DNA from: Bdellovibrio sp.
GTDB lineage: Bacteria > Bdellovibrionota > Bacteriovoracia > Bacteriovoracales > Bacteriovoracaceae
Assembly (NCBI GenBank): GCA_016187935.1
Contig: JACPIU010000030.1
Location: forward strand, 1 to 44,755
DNA: 44,755 nucleotides
Reading direction: 5' to 3'
The position numbers were made by a program, and so were the translations under genes. The notes beneath the pieces are model-generated. The model saw nothing but the letters and a program-made list of their open reading frames with translations. It was not told the DNA's origin and made no database searches. Below are positions 9,141-17,639 of this stretch, piece after piece (within the stretch, counting starts at the first letter, position 1; the number at the start of each line of letters is the position of its first letter).

Positions 9141-10745
9141 ATGGCCAGTAATCCAAATGATAACGAGCAAGCACAAATTGTCCATTGGGCCGATATGACT
9201 GCCGACCGCATTATTAAACAAAAGGGCGATAAAGGCCAGTATGTCTTGGCCTCGGGCATTACCCCTTCGGGCGTGGTCCATTTTGGAAATTTCCGCGAAA
9301 CTATTACAGTTGATTTCGTTGCTCGGGCACTCAGAGCGCGGGGTAAAAAAGTACGTTTCATTTTTTCCTGGGATGATTACGACACCTTTCGCAAAATTCC
9401 TGCCAATATGCCTAAACAGGAAGAATTGAAAAAATACCTGTTCCAACCCATCGTCGATACTCCTGATCCTTTTGATCGCGATGAAAGCTACGCCGCTCAC
9501 CACGAGAAAAATTACGAGGCCCAGTTGGAAAAGGTGGGAATCGAAGTTGAGGCCATTTACCAGGCGAAAAAATATAAAAAAGGTGATTACAAGGATCAAA
9601 TCAAATTGGCGTTAAGTAAACGCCAAGTGATCGTTGACATCCTCAACAAGCACCGCGCCGAACCCTTAGATGACTCCTGGATGCCGGTAAATGTTTATTG
9701 TAGCAAATGTAATCGGGATAAAACCGACAACATCAAGTGGGATGGAAATTGGGAAATCTCCTACCGCTGTGAACTGTGTGGACACCAAGGCAGTGAAAAT
9801 TTACAAACCACCTCAAGGGCAAAACTACCCTGGCGCGTCGACTGGCCGATGCGTTGGGTTTATGAAAGCGTGGATTTTGAACCGGGTGGCAAAGACCATT
9901 CCAGCGAAGGCGGGTCCTACACGACCGCTCAGGAAATCGTCAAAGAAGTCTTTGGGGGAACCTCACCGGTTTATTTGCAATATGACTTTGTCAGCATCAA
10001 AGGCCGTGGCGGCAAGATGAGTTCTTCAAAGGGCGATCTGGTTACCGTCAATGACGTGCTTAACATTTATGAACCCGAAATGGTGCGCTGGATTTTTGCC
10101 AGTTACAAATCCAATGTGGATTTTGCCATCAGTTTTGATTTGGATGTGATTAAAACCTATGAAGATTTTGACCGCCAAGAAAGACTCGCCTATGGACTGG
10201 AAGCGGGGAATGACAAAAAAGTGGCGATGGCAAAACGGGTGATCGAGCTGTCACAAATAGGCCCGATGCCCAAGGAATGCCCATTCCAACCAAGCTTCCG
10301 CCATCTCTGTAATGTACTGCAAATTAACGATGGCGATATCAAAAAAACGCGGGTCTTTTACGCCCAAGAGATTAAAAATGAGCGCGACGAGAGACGTTTT
10401 CAAGAGCGCTCTCTGTGCGCTCTTCATTGGCTCAAGAGTGACGCTCCCGATGAATTCAAGTTCACCCTGAACCGTGCTCGTCCGTGCCTCGATTTGACTC
10501 AGGGACAAACCGATTTCATTCGCAACCTTTACACTTTTTTAGAGAAGGAGTGGGATAATCTAAAATCCGATAAAGAATTGCATGAAAAATTATATGAAGT
10601 CATCCATGCCATTCCCGGATTTGAACCCATGATGGGTTTCACCACTCTTTATCAAATCCTCATCTCACGGGAAAAAGGGCCCAAATTGGCCAGCTTTATT
10701 TTGGCCATTGGCAAAGAGCGAGTGCTTAACTTACTGGCCTCCTGA
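9141..10745 (+). CDS. lysS: Class I lysyl-tRNA synthetase
   Basis: The 534-residue protein charges tRNA-Lys. It is the class I (archaeal/spirochaete/alphaproteobacterial type) enzyme, unrelated to the usual class II LysRS. The HIGH-equivalent is PSGVVHFGN (H47-N50) and the KMSKS-equivalent is KMSSS at K292-S296. Around residues 185-215 a CSKC...CELC pair forms the expected zinc-binding insertion. The C-terminal helical anticodon domain is intact. AAGGAG lies five bases before the ATG at 9141; a GTG two codons earlier overlaps that site and is rejected. The gene is monocistronic, with a terminator-like hairpin about 100 bases downstream. Confidence 0.95.
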   Translation: MASNPNDNEQAQIVHWADMTADRIIKQKGDKGQYVLASGITPSGVVHFGNFRETITVDFVARALRARGKKVRFIFSWDDYDTFRKIPANMPKQEELKKYLFQPIVDTPDPFDRDESYAAHHEKNYEAQLEKVGIEVEAIYQAKKYKKGDYKDQIKLALSKRQVIVDILNKHRAEPLDDSWMPVNVYCSKCNRDKTDNIKWDGNWEISYRCELCGHQGSENLQTTSRAKLPWRVDWPMRWVYESVDFEPGGKDHSSEGGSYTTAQEIVKEVFGGTSPVYLQYDFVSIKGRGGKMSSSKGDLVTVNDVLNIYEPEMVRWIFASYKSNVDFAISFDLDVIKTYEDFDRQERLAYGLEAGNDKKVAMAKRVIELSQIGPMPKECPFQPSFRHLCNVLQINDGDIKKTRVFYAQEIKNERDERRFQERSLCALHWLKSDAPDEFKFTLNRARPCLDLTQGQTDFIRNLYTFLEKEWDNLKSDKELHEKLYEVIHAIPGFEPMMGFTTLYQILISREKGPKLASFILAIGKERVLNLLAS

Positions 10746-10843
10746 CCAGCTGGCGCGCTTAAATTTTTAAAGTAGGGCCAAAAGGCTCCCAACACCTTGT
10801 TATTACATCGCATTATGAGACCCTGGCCTGAGCATTTTCTTAC

Positions 10844-10870
10844 AAGCGCGCCATGTGGAGCGCTTTTTTT
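10844..10870 (+). terminator. Putative intrinsic terminator downstream of lysS
   Basis: AAGCGC (10844-10849) can pair with GCGCTT (10860-10865) around a ten-base loop, followed by a run of T to 10870. The stem is short, so termination strength is uncertain. It lies between lysS and the next same-strand gene. Confidence 0.5.
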
Positions 10871-10949
10871 ATATACCCCCTTGAAGAAACTCATGCACTA
10901 CGGGATGGTCGAACAGATCGAATCCATCGGTATTCAAAGGAGTAATGTC

Positions 10950-11687
10950 ATGGGTAGTTTAAAAACTGCACTTATTGGTTTTGTCTTGTGTATGGCAGGC
11001 CTGCAAATTTCCGCGGCCAATGCCCAATATGCTCAATGTACCGCGCTGTTAGAAAATCAGCTTGGTCGCTCGCAACAAACTTTTACCGGCACTGGTTATG
11101 ATTTACGCCAGGCCTGCGACGATGCTCTTAAGCAATGCCAGTCTGAGATTCAGTGGCGCTCATATCGCGGTGATTATGGCAGCTATCGCTGCAATCTTCC
11201 CCAAGTTGGTCCGACACCAATTCCCGGGCCTAATCCTCATCCGTACCCAGGCCATGCGAGCTGTGAAGCTGCACTCAAGACACAATATGGTGCTATCATT
11301 CAAAGTTTTTATGGTACAGGTTATGACCGTCGTGAGGCCTGCCACCAGGCACGATATCAGTGCCAGCAAGAGCTGAACCGCTATCAACAACACGGTCGTT
11401 ATGCCCAGTGTGAGATTACCCGTTCCAGTGATGGTGGATACGATCCAAATCCAGGACCTTATCCTTACCCCTATCCTAACCCTAATCCTGGCCCCGGTCG
11501 TTTGTTCACTCAATTGTGCCGCGCCGGACTTTATGACTACACACAGTTGCTACAAACTTTTGAAGGAACTGGTCAAGCCTATGACGCCGAAACGGCCCGT
11601 CGCAACGCCTGTGACGAAGCCCTTCGCCAATGTGGACTGTACCGTTATGGACAGACATTCTGTCGACAACTTGATTCTCGTTACTAA
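10950..11687 (+). CDS. Secreted protein with three four-cysteine repeats
   Basis: A 245-residue protein with a signal peptide (cleavage after SAANA, about residue 25). It contains three copies of a repeat of about 55 residues with consensus C-x-A-L...Q-x-F-x-G-T-G-Y-D-x-R-x-A-C-x-x-A-x-x-Q-C...C. Cysteines fall at 30/56/63/81, 105/131/138/154 and 190/221/228/238, four per unit, strongly suggesting two disulfides per repeat. Units are joined by Pro/Gly/Tyr-rich linkers (PGPNPHPYPG and PYPYPNPNPGPG). The start at 10950 follows AAAGGAG. No known domain was recognised; a surface or secreted binding protein is plausible. Confidence 0.85.
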   Translation: MGSLKTALIGFVLCMAGLQISAANAQYAQCTALLENQLGRSQQTFTGTGYDLRQACDDALKQCQSEIQWRSYRGDYGSYRCNLPQVGPTPIPGPNPHPYPGHASCEAALKTQYGAIIQSFYGTGYDRREACHQARYQCQQELNRYQQHGRYAQCEITRSSDGGYDPNPGPYPYPYPNPNPGPGRLFTQLCRAGLYDYTQLLQTFEGTGQAYDAETARRNACDEALRQCGLYRYGQTFCRQLDSRY

Positions 11688-11713
11688 TGCATAAAACGAA
11701 AGAATGAGAAAAG

Positions 11714-11738
11714 GGCCCCAAATTTGGGGCCTTTTTTT
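11714..11738. terminator. Bidirectional intrinsic terminator
   Basis: A perfect 18-base palindrome GGCCCCAAATTTGGGGCC (11714-11731) is followed by seven T on the plus strand and preceded by A-rich sequence, giving a T-run on the minus strand too. It lies between convergent genes and probably serves both. Confidence 0.9.
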
Positions 11739-11779
11739 GTGCTATTTTAACCTGGGTTCGGAATTAGGTTTTTTTAATT

Positions 11780-12778
11780 TTAAAAAGATCGTTGCCCTAA
11801 ATAATCGACGATAAACTCGAGCGCTTTAAAGCTATTTTGGTTTTCGGTAGGATTATGTTTTCCCAATTCGATATTCATCAAATTCAAAATATTTTTGGCC
11901 TCATCTAAATATTTTCCCGCCTCAGTTCTCACCGCCACCAGGGCAGTGGATAAGGATTGATTTAAGGAACTGTTAAATTGCTTCTCCTGCCATAAATCCT
12001 GGATGGATTCACCTGATTTGTAGCGAGCAAAAAGTTCAGGGTGGAGGTCAAGCCATTCAAACAAAACTGAATTCACCTGGCCATTTTCCAAATCAAGCAG
12101 CTGATCTTTTAAACCCGGGCCCTGGAAATCCAAAACATCGTCCATTAGCTGAAAGGCCAGACCAAGTTTAATCCCAAACAATCGGGCATATTCCACCAAG
12201 GGCTTCGGAGCATTTTTAATCAAGGCAGGGGCCACCCCACACCAACTCATCACGCTGCCGGTTTTCTTCAGAGCAATTTCACGCAAACTTTCGCGCGTGT
12301 AGGCACGATTTTGGGCAGCATCCAACTGAAGCCATTCTCCTTCTGCCAAATCACGAATGACTTGCGCCATTTCACTGACGATATCTGGACGTTGCAGGCT
12401 GGCCAAATCAACAATGACGTTGGCCAAGAGATAATCCCCCGCCAAGACCGCCTTTTTGTTGGATGCCACGACATTGATGGAAGGTTTTCCCCTTCTGGTT
12501 GAGGCATTATCCACCACGTCGTCATGAGAAAGAGAGGCGGCATGCACCTGCTCAATCGCTCGCGCCGGTAATTCACAATCATCAAGATTAAGGCCAAAAA
12601 AGTTCCCCATGAGAAAAGTCAGTAGAGGACGCAGCCGTTTGCCACCGATTAAGACGGTTTGTTGGAGAAGATCATTTATTTCCCGACGGCAGTTTTCACT
12701 ACGAGCATCGACACTTAAATCTCCAAGCCGCTTTAAGATATCATTAGGAATATGGGCCAAAAATTGCACTAAAGACAT
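11780..12778 (-). CDS. Polyprenyl diphosphate synthase (long-chain, quinone side chain)
   Basis: This trans-isoprenyl diphosphate synthase condenses isopentenyl diphosphate onto an allylic primer. The GGKRLRP substrate site is at 45-51, the first aspartate-rich motif DDVVD at 86-90, and the second DDVLD at 213-217. The residue five before the first motif is Ala81, small rather than aromatic, which in this family favours long products (about C35-C45). Being divergent from the menaquinone operon, it most likely makes the menaquinone tail used by MenA; the exact length is not predictable. The length of 332 residues is normal. Family naming (IspB/HepT-like) is left open. Confidence 0.9.
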   Translation of the reverse strand: MSLVQFLAHIPNDILKRLGDLSVDARSENCRREINDLLQQTVLIGGKRLRPLLTFLMGNFFGLNLDDCELPARAIEQVHAASLSHDDVVDNASTRRGKPSINVVASNKKAVLAGDYLLANVIVDLASLQRPDIVSEMAQVIRDLAEGEWLQLDAAQNRAYTRESLREIALKKTGSVMSWCGVAPALIKNAPKPLVEYARLFGIKLGLAFQLMDDVLDFQGPGLKDQLLDLENGQVNSVLFEWLDLHPELFARYKSGESIQDLWQEKQFNSSLNQSLSTALVAVRTEAGKYLDEAKNILNLMNIELGKHNPTENQNSFKALEFIVDYLGQRSF

Positions 12779-12928
12779 ACTGTTTATTTACCTGGAGAAT
12801 GGACCAGCTCTACTTAACACTCTGAGCAATTTATGTAAATCAAAAAGCAACAATTTGGGGTCCTCAGTGAGTTGTCACCTGATAAAAATTTCAGTATTGT
12901 CGCACCTCTTCATAGAACGGGGCAGGCG

Positions 12929-13648
12929 ATGCAACAAGACGCTCTCACTGTGCGAAAACGAGACTCTTACCAGATATTTAACGATATCGCTGCCACTTAC
13001 GATTTATTAAATCGCATCCTCTCATTCGGAATTGATCGAAGCTGGCGTAAAAGATTGGCCAAGCGACTGGTCGAGGGACCAATTCAGGTGCTTGACTTGG
13101 CAACCGGCACGGCCGATCTGGCCATCGCAATGGCCAAAAGTTGTCCCTTGGCCACAATCAAGGGGATCGATCTATCGAAAGGCATGATCGACATTGGAAA
13201 CAAAAAAGTGCAAAAGAACGGACTCTCTGAGCAAATCAACTTAGAGCTTGGTGATGGCGTCAATTTGAACATCAATGATCAAAGCATGGATTTTATCACC
13301 ATCGCTTTTGGCATCAGAAATTTTTCGAATCCCCTTGAGTCTCTCAAGCAAAGTCGACGTGTGCTGAAATCTGGTGGCCGGATTTTGATCCTTGAATTTT
13401 CATGGCCGAACAATCGTCTGGTGCGCCGGTTGTATAATTTCTATTTTCGTCACCTTCTCCCCTGGCTGGGGAATTTGCTGTCAGGACATCGTGATGCCTA
13501 CACCTATCTCAATCAAACGGTGGAAGATTTTCCCTATGGAAAGGCCTTTCTTGCCCTTATGCAATCGGCCGGTTTTCAAGAGGTGAGCGCCACGCCACTC
13601 ACCTTCGGCATCGCGACTCTCTATGAAGGACGCAACAAACATGGATGA
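12929..13648 (+). CDS. ubiE: Demethylmenaquinone methyltransferase (UbiE/MenG)
   Basis: This SAM-dependent C-methyltransferase does the last step of menaquinone synthesis. Visible family motifs are FNDIAATYDLLNRILSFGID near the N terminus, VLDLATGTADLAI (SAM motif I), GIDLSKGMI, ITIAFGIRNF, and the C-terminal FPYGKAFLALMQSAGF. I chose the ATG at 12929 (about 239 residues, the usual family length) over a TTG at 12872 that would add 19 residues with little similarity to family N termini. It heads the cluster, and its stop lies inside the start of the isochorismate synthase gene. Confidence 0.92.
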   Translation: MQQDALTVRKRDSYQIFNDIAATYDLLNRILSFGIDRSWRKRLAKRLVEGPIQVLDLATGTADLAIAMAKSCPLATIKGIDLSKGMIDIGNKKVQKNGLSEQINLELGDGVNLNINDQSMDFITIAFGIRNFSNPLESLKQSRRVLKSGGRILILEFSWPNNRLVRRLYNFYFRHLLPWLGNLLSGHRDAYTYLNQTVEDFPYGKAFLALMQSAGFQEVSATPLTFGIATLYEGRNKHG

Positions 13649-14984
13649 AATTCTCCTTCCCTTTTATCTTCGGACCGCTCCACTCCTCTCTGCGGGAGAT
13701 GAGTGGGCCAATCTCGAATGGGAGTGGGAATCCGGTGAGGCGTCGAATCTTTTTTTATGGGCGGGAAATCAGGCCAGCTACCCCAAGGCCTATTTTTTTA
13801 GTTCCTATCAACAGACCCGATTTTTTGCCGCCGGGATTTTCAAAACGCTGCCCACAAACAAAGATGAAATGAATCAATTCTGGGAGCAAATGAAAGTTCA
13901 ACCCAATAGTTTTTTAATTGGAGGACAAGCTTTTTTCTCCCAGACAGATCATCCTGAAAGCATGTGGGATAATATCCGCCCCCATTTTTATTTTGTACCA
14001 CGTCTCTATTTCCGCCAATCGTCCCAAGCAACACTTAAGATCGGATTAAATCTCTCGCATCTTGAATCCCTTGATTATCAGGAACGCAAAATTTTGCCTT
14101 TTGATTTTGTGCAGTTCTTTTCCAGTATGCAAACTTCTGGAGCAACATCACAATTTCATTTTCTTGCGCACAAATCTACGCCCGATAAAAATACCTGGAC
14201 CGAACTGATTAGGCATTTCAGTGGCGAGAAAGTTGTCTTTGCACGGCGACTCTCCCTAAATTGCGATCAATCACCACGCCAATTTCTGGAAGACAAATGG
14301 CTGGGTCAGGAACGGACGAAGCCGTCTAATATCTTTTGGCTTGAACTTTCTCCTAAATGGTTTTTCTTATCTTTCTCACCCGAACGACTTTTTAGTTTAC
14401 AAAAAAATGTCTTGGCGGTTGATGTGCTGGCAGGAACAATGGCCAGAGGCAGTAACAAAGAGACAGATCAAAAATTAGCGGACGAATTACGCCACTCCGC
14501 CAAGGATCATCACGAGCATAAATTTGTCCTCGATGAAATTATGGCAAATTTATGTGGGCTGGGACTCAAACCGGAATTACTTTTTTCAGGCCAGATTCTT
14601 AAATTGGCACACGTCCAACATGTCCATTCACAATGGCAAGCGGAAACACCCCAGCATCTCTCCCCTTTTGCCATTATTTCGGCCTTACACCCGACTCCCG
14701 CAGTGGGAGGTTACCCCCGCCACATTGCCTTGAAGCAAATTGCCGAGAGTGAAGGATATGAGCGCGGTCTCTATGCTGCCCCTGTAGGGGTCATGAGTGC
14801 CGATTACAGCGAAATCTTAGTTGCTATCCGTTCGGCCCTGAGTGAAGAAGCGAATCTTCACATTTTTGCCGGGGCAGGAATCGTGCGTGAAAGTGATCCC
14901 GAATCGGAATGGCAGGAAACCGCTCACAAGATGAGAAATTTCGTCCCTCTTGATCTGAGTCTTTCCCTTGGAGCAAATGCATGA
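13641..14984 (+). CDS. menF: Isochorismate synthase (MenF-type)
   Basis: This enzyme converts chorismate to isochorismate, the entry to menaquinone synthesis. The C-terminal chorismate-binding domain is well preserved: LAGTMARG, SALHPTPAVGGYP, the active-site stretch EGYERGLYAAPVGVM, and FAGAGIVRESDPESEW. The N-terminal 180 residues are weakly conserved, as is usual for MenF. The start overlaps the ubiE stop by eight bases and the stop overlaps menD by four (ATGA), indicating coupled translation. The 447-residue length is normal. Anthranilate or salicylate synthase functions are less likely given the menD neighbour. Confidence 0.92.
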   Translation: MDEILLPFYLRTAPLLSAGDEWANLEWEWESGEASNLFLWAGNQASYPKAYFFSSYQQTRFFAAGIFKTLPTNKDEMNQFWEQMKVQPNSFLIGGQAFFSQTDHPESMWDNIRPHFYFVPRLYFRQSSQATLKIGLNLSHLESLDYQERKILPFDFVQFFSSMQTSGATSQFHFLAHKSTPDKNTWTELIRHFSGEKVVFARRLSLNCDQSPRQFLEDKWLGQERTKPSNIFWLELSPKWFFLSFSPERLFSLQKNVLAVDVLAGTMARGSNKETDQKLADELRHSAKDHHEHKFVLDEIMANLCGLGLKPELLFSGQILKLAHVQHVHSQWQAETPQHLSPFAIISALHPTPAVGGYPRHIALKQIAESEGYERGLYAAPVGVMSADYSEILVAIRSALSEEANLHIFAGAGIVRESDPESEWQETAHKMRNFVPLDLSLSLGANA

Positions 14985-16711
14985 GAGTGCCCGAAATGCA
15001 CAATATCAATCAGCTCTTTGCCCTGCTGATTATCGATCAGATGATCAAGAATAATATTCGCGCCTTCTTCGTTTCACCCGGCATGCGCAATGCCCCGCTC
15101 TTATGGGCGATCGACCAGTTGAGAAGCGACGACATCATTGTGGAAGTGGGAATTGATGAACGGGCCCATGCCTACCGCGCTTTAGGTTTTGCCAAAGTAA
15201 CTGGTGAAACGCCTTGCCTGCTATGTACCTCGGGAACCGCCATGGCAAATTATTTTCCTGCGGTTCTCGAAGCGCAGAAATCGCAAACACCTCTGCTGAT
15301 TTTGAGCGCTGATCGTCCAGCTTCACTGGTATACGCCACCGCCAATCAAACCTTGGTACAACCGCACTTACTGGCACCGGCCGCACCTACCGTCTTAACA
15401 CTCGATGCTCCCGCCCAACATAGCTCACCTCACGAATGGGCCGCCCTCTTAGGCCATGCTCTACAAAGAGGCCAATCATTTTCAAGAACACCAGCACACA
15501 TTAATATCAGTTTCACCGAACCCTTGGATGGTTCAATCCATGAAATTCCTTCCTCCATGCTGAAAGAAGGACAATCTATCCTCGCCGACTCGCAACCTTA
15601 CACTCGCCATATGGATAATATTGATCCTTACATGTTTGAAAAAATTTTCGCCGAATCTGGACTCTTAGTGATTGGCGAATTGCCTTATTTTGAAGATCAT
15701 TCGGCGATACTAGAATTTCTAAAAAAAGGCCCTTGGCCATTTTATGCTGACGTCACATCATCACTTAAATTTGATTTTAATCTGCAGCACGGTCAAATTC
15801 CCACCTTCGATCATCCCGAAGTGATGGAATGGCCGAAACGACACGCCTTAAAATATGTTGTCCACTTAGGCGGTCGAGTAACCTCGAAGCATTATTATTC
15901 TTTTTTGGACAAGAATCCCGAGACACAATTGATCGTGGTTAACGCCTCTACCAATATGGAAGACCCGGCCTTACGCTCACGCATAAGAATTCATCAAACA
16001 CCCCTGCAATTCGTCCAAGAGCTGATCCTGCCTAAAGCACCGGAGGTTATGTCACTGGAAGGCCTCATTCCCTTTGTACAAAGAAAGATGGCCTTGATTC
16101 ACCAATCATCACAAACTTTTCCGGCGCTTTCTAAGACCATCATCGAGTTGGCACCGGATAAGAGTATGCTGGTTTTAGGCAACTCCACCACTATCCGATC
16201 TTTCGACTCGTACACTTCTGTGATGCTGAGCAAGCATTTATCAGTCCTCACCAATCGCGGAGTCAGTGGCATCGAGGGACTTCTTGCCACAGCAATGGGT
16301 GCAGCGGATGGTTTGAAAACAAAATCCATAACTCCCATCACTTTGGTATTAGGTGATATCTCGGCCATGCACGACTTGAACTCGCTTTTATCTCTGAGGA
16401 ATCTTCGCGCCGCCCTGGTCGTTATCGTGGCAAACGATTTCGGCGGAGGAATTTTCAAATTACTCGGGCTTTCGAACCTCGATCAGACGATGGATATGAT
16501 GACGACTCCTCACGATTGCAGACTGGCACCCATAGCTGAAAGCATGGGAATCAAGTGTTGCACTCTCTCTTCACGAGGAGAACTGGCGCAAAAATACCCC
16601 GAGGCCATGCAAGAAGCAATCTATACTTCACGCCCTATTTTGTTGGAATTCATAATCAATCCACAAGAAAATCTGACCCTTTATAATCAGCTCAAAACTA
16701 TTAAAATATGA
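14981..16711 (+). CDS. menD: SEPHCHC synthase (MenD)
   Basis: This ThDP-dependent enzyme joins isochorismate and 2-oxoglutarate. The cofactor-activating Glu is in VEVGIDERAHAYRALGFAK, followed by CTSGTAMANYFPAVLEA, and a C-terminal ThDP-binding region around LVLGDISAMHDLNSL. The 576-residue length fits the family. One deviation is seen: the N-terminal PGSRSTPL motif reads PGMRNAPL, replacing two serines while keeping Arg. The ATG at 14981 overlaps menF by four bases; an internal ATG at 14996 is also possible. The gene ends overlapping menA. Confidence 0.93.
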   Translation: MRVPEMHNINQLFALLIIDQMIKNNIRAFFVSPGMRNAPLLWAIDQLRSDDIIVEVGIDERAHAYRALGFAKVTGETPCLLCTSGTAMANYFPAVLEAQKSQTPLLILSADRPASLVYATANQTLVQPHLLAPAAPTVLTLDAPAQHSSPHEWAALLGHALQRGQSFSRTPAHINISFTEPLDGSIHEIPSSMLKEGQSILADSQPYTRHMDNIDPYMFEKIFAESGLLVIGELPYFEDHSAILEFLKKGPWPFYADVTSSLKFDFNLQHGQIPTFDHPEVMEWPKRHALKYVVHLGGRVTSKHYYSFLDKNPETQLIVVNASTNMEDPALRSRIRIHQTPLQFVQELILPKAPEVMSLEGLIPFVQRKMALIHQSSQTFPALSKTIIELAPDKSMLVLGNSTTIRSFDSYTSVMLSKHLSVLTNRGVSGIEGLLATAMGAADGLKTKSITPITLVLGDISAMHDLNSLLSLRNLRAALVVIVANDFGGGIFKLLGLSNLDQTMDMMTTPHDCRLAPIAESMGIKCCTLSSRGELAQKYPEAMQEAIYTSRPILLEFIINPQENLTLYNQLKTIKI

Positions 16712-17619
16712 TGCATCCTCTTCTCATGGCCATTCGACCAAAAACGCTCTTCGCCGGCATCGGGCCAGTTGTTTTGGGATTGGCCCTGGCGTATCGCACA
16801 CTTGATGATCAGTTTAATTTTTATCTGGTCCCCTGGCCAATCCTTGTGGCCTTATTTCTTCAGACCGCTTCCAATCTAATCAATGATTATTATGACGGCA
16901 AAAGTGGCGTTGATAAAAATCGAAATTTCGGTCCTCCCCGCGTCGTGTCCCAGGGGCTCTTAACACCGGCCCAGGTGAAAAAGGCCTTTCTCGCGTGCCT
17001 GCTCATGGCCTTCACAATTGGAGTAGCGCTGTCACTGATGCACGCCGGTTGGCCGCTTTTTCTGTTAGGAATCACCTCAATTCTTTTCGCCTACCTCTAT
17101 ACTGGCGGTCCCTTTCCTCTCTCCCACTATGCTTTAGGTGAACTTCTCGCCTTGATTTTTTTCGGGCCGGTGGCGCTTGGCGGTACTTATTATTTAGAAA
17201 CATTGTCATTCTCACCGCTCAATTATTACCTCATGGCGCACGCCATCTCTTGTGGTTCTCTGGCAAGCGCTCTTATGGCCATCAACAATTTGCGTGACCG
17301 TACCAGCGATTCACAGGCGGGGAAGTACACATTGGCAACTCTTTTAAAAGAGAAATATGCCCGACTTCTTCCTCCTTTCTTTATAATCATGGCGTTCTCT
17401 TTGCCTTTGGTCTTGTTGCTTCAGACTATTTTGAACAGTACGTGGAATTTAAAAGTTATTGTCTTGATACTCACCCTGGCCCTTCCCTTGCTTTTTGCCA
17501 AAATTTTTCGCATCTGCCTTACCACTCCGATCGGTGCTGAAATGAATTCGGCACTGGCACTCACCGGCAAACTACTTTTTCTCTTTAGTCTGGGCATGGC
17601 GCTTTTTAATCTCTTATAA
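16708..17619 (+). CDS. menA: 1,4-dihydroxy-2-naphthoate polyprenyltransferase (MenA)
   Basis: This integral membrane UbiA-superfamily enzyme attaches the polyprenyl tail to dihydroxynaphthoate. The first Mg-pyrophosphate motif is NLINDYYDGKSGVD and the second is NNLRDRTSDSQAGKYTLA; around eight or nine hydrophobic segments follow the family layout. It starts on ATGATG overlapping the menD stop by four bases. The likely prenyl donor is made by the divergent polyprenyl synthase. The 303-residue length is typical. Confidence 0.94.
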   Translation: MMHPLLMAIRPKTLFAGIGPVVLGLALAYRTLDDQFNFYLVPWPILVALFLQTASNLINDYYDGKSGVDKNRNFGPPRVVSQGLLTPAQVKKAFLACLLMAFTIGVALSLMHAGWPLFLLGITSILFAYLYTGGPFPLSHYALGELLALIFFGPVALGGTYYLETLSFSPLNYYLMAHAISCGSLASALMAINNLRDRTSDSQAGKYTLATLLKEKYARLLPPFFIIMAFSLPLVLLLQTILNSTWNLKVIVLILTLALPLLFAKIFRICLTTPIGAEMNSALALTGKLLFLFSLGMALFNLL

Positions 17620-17639
17620 TTTGTGGGAGGGATCCATTC

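Noticed and set aside
16099-16458. 119-residue minus-strand frame opposite menD
   Set aside because: Shadow of the menD reading frame with no independent support.
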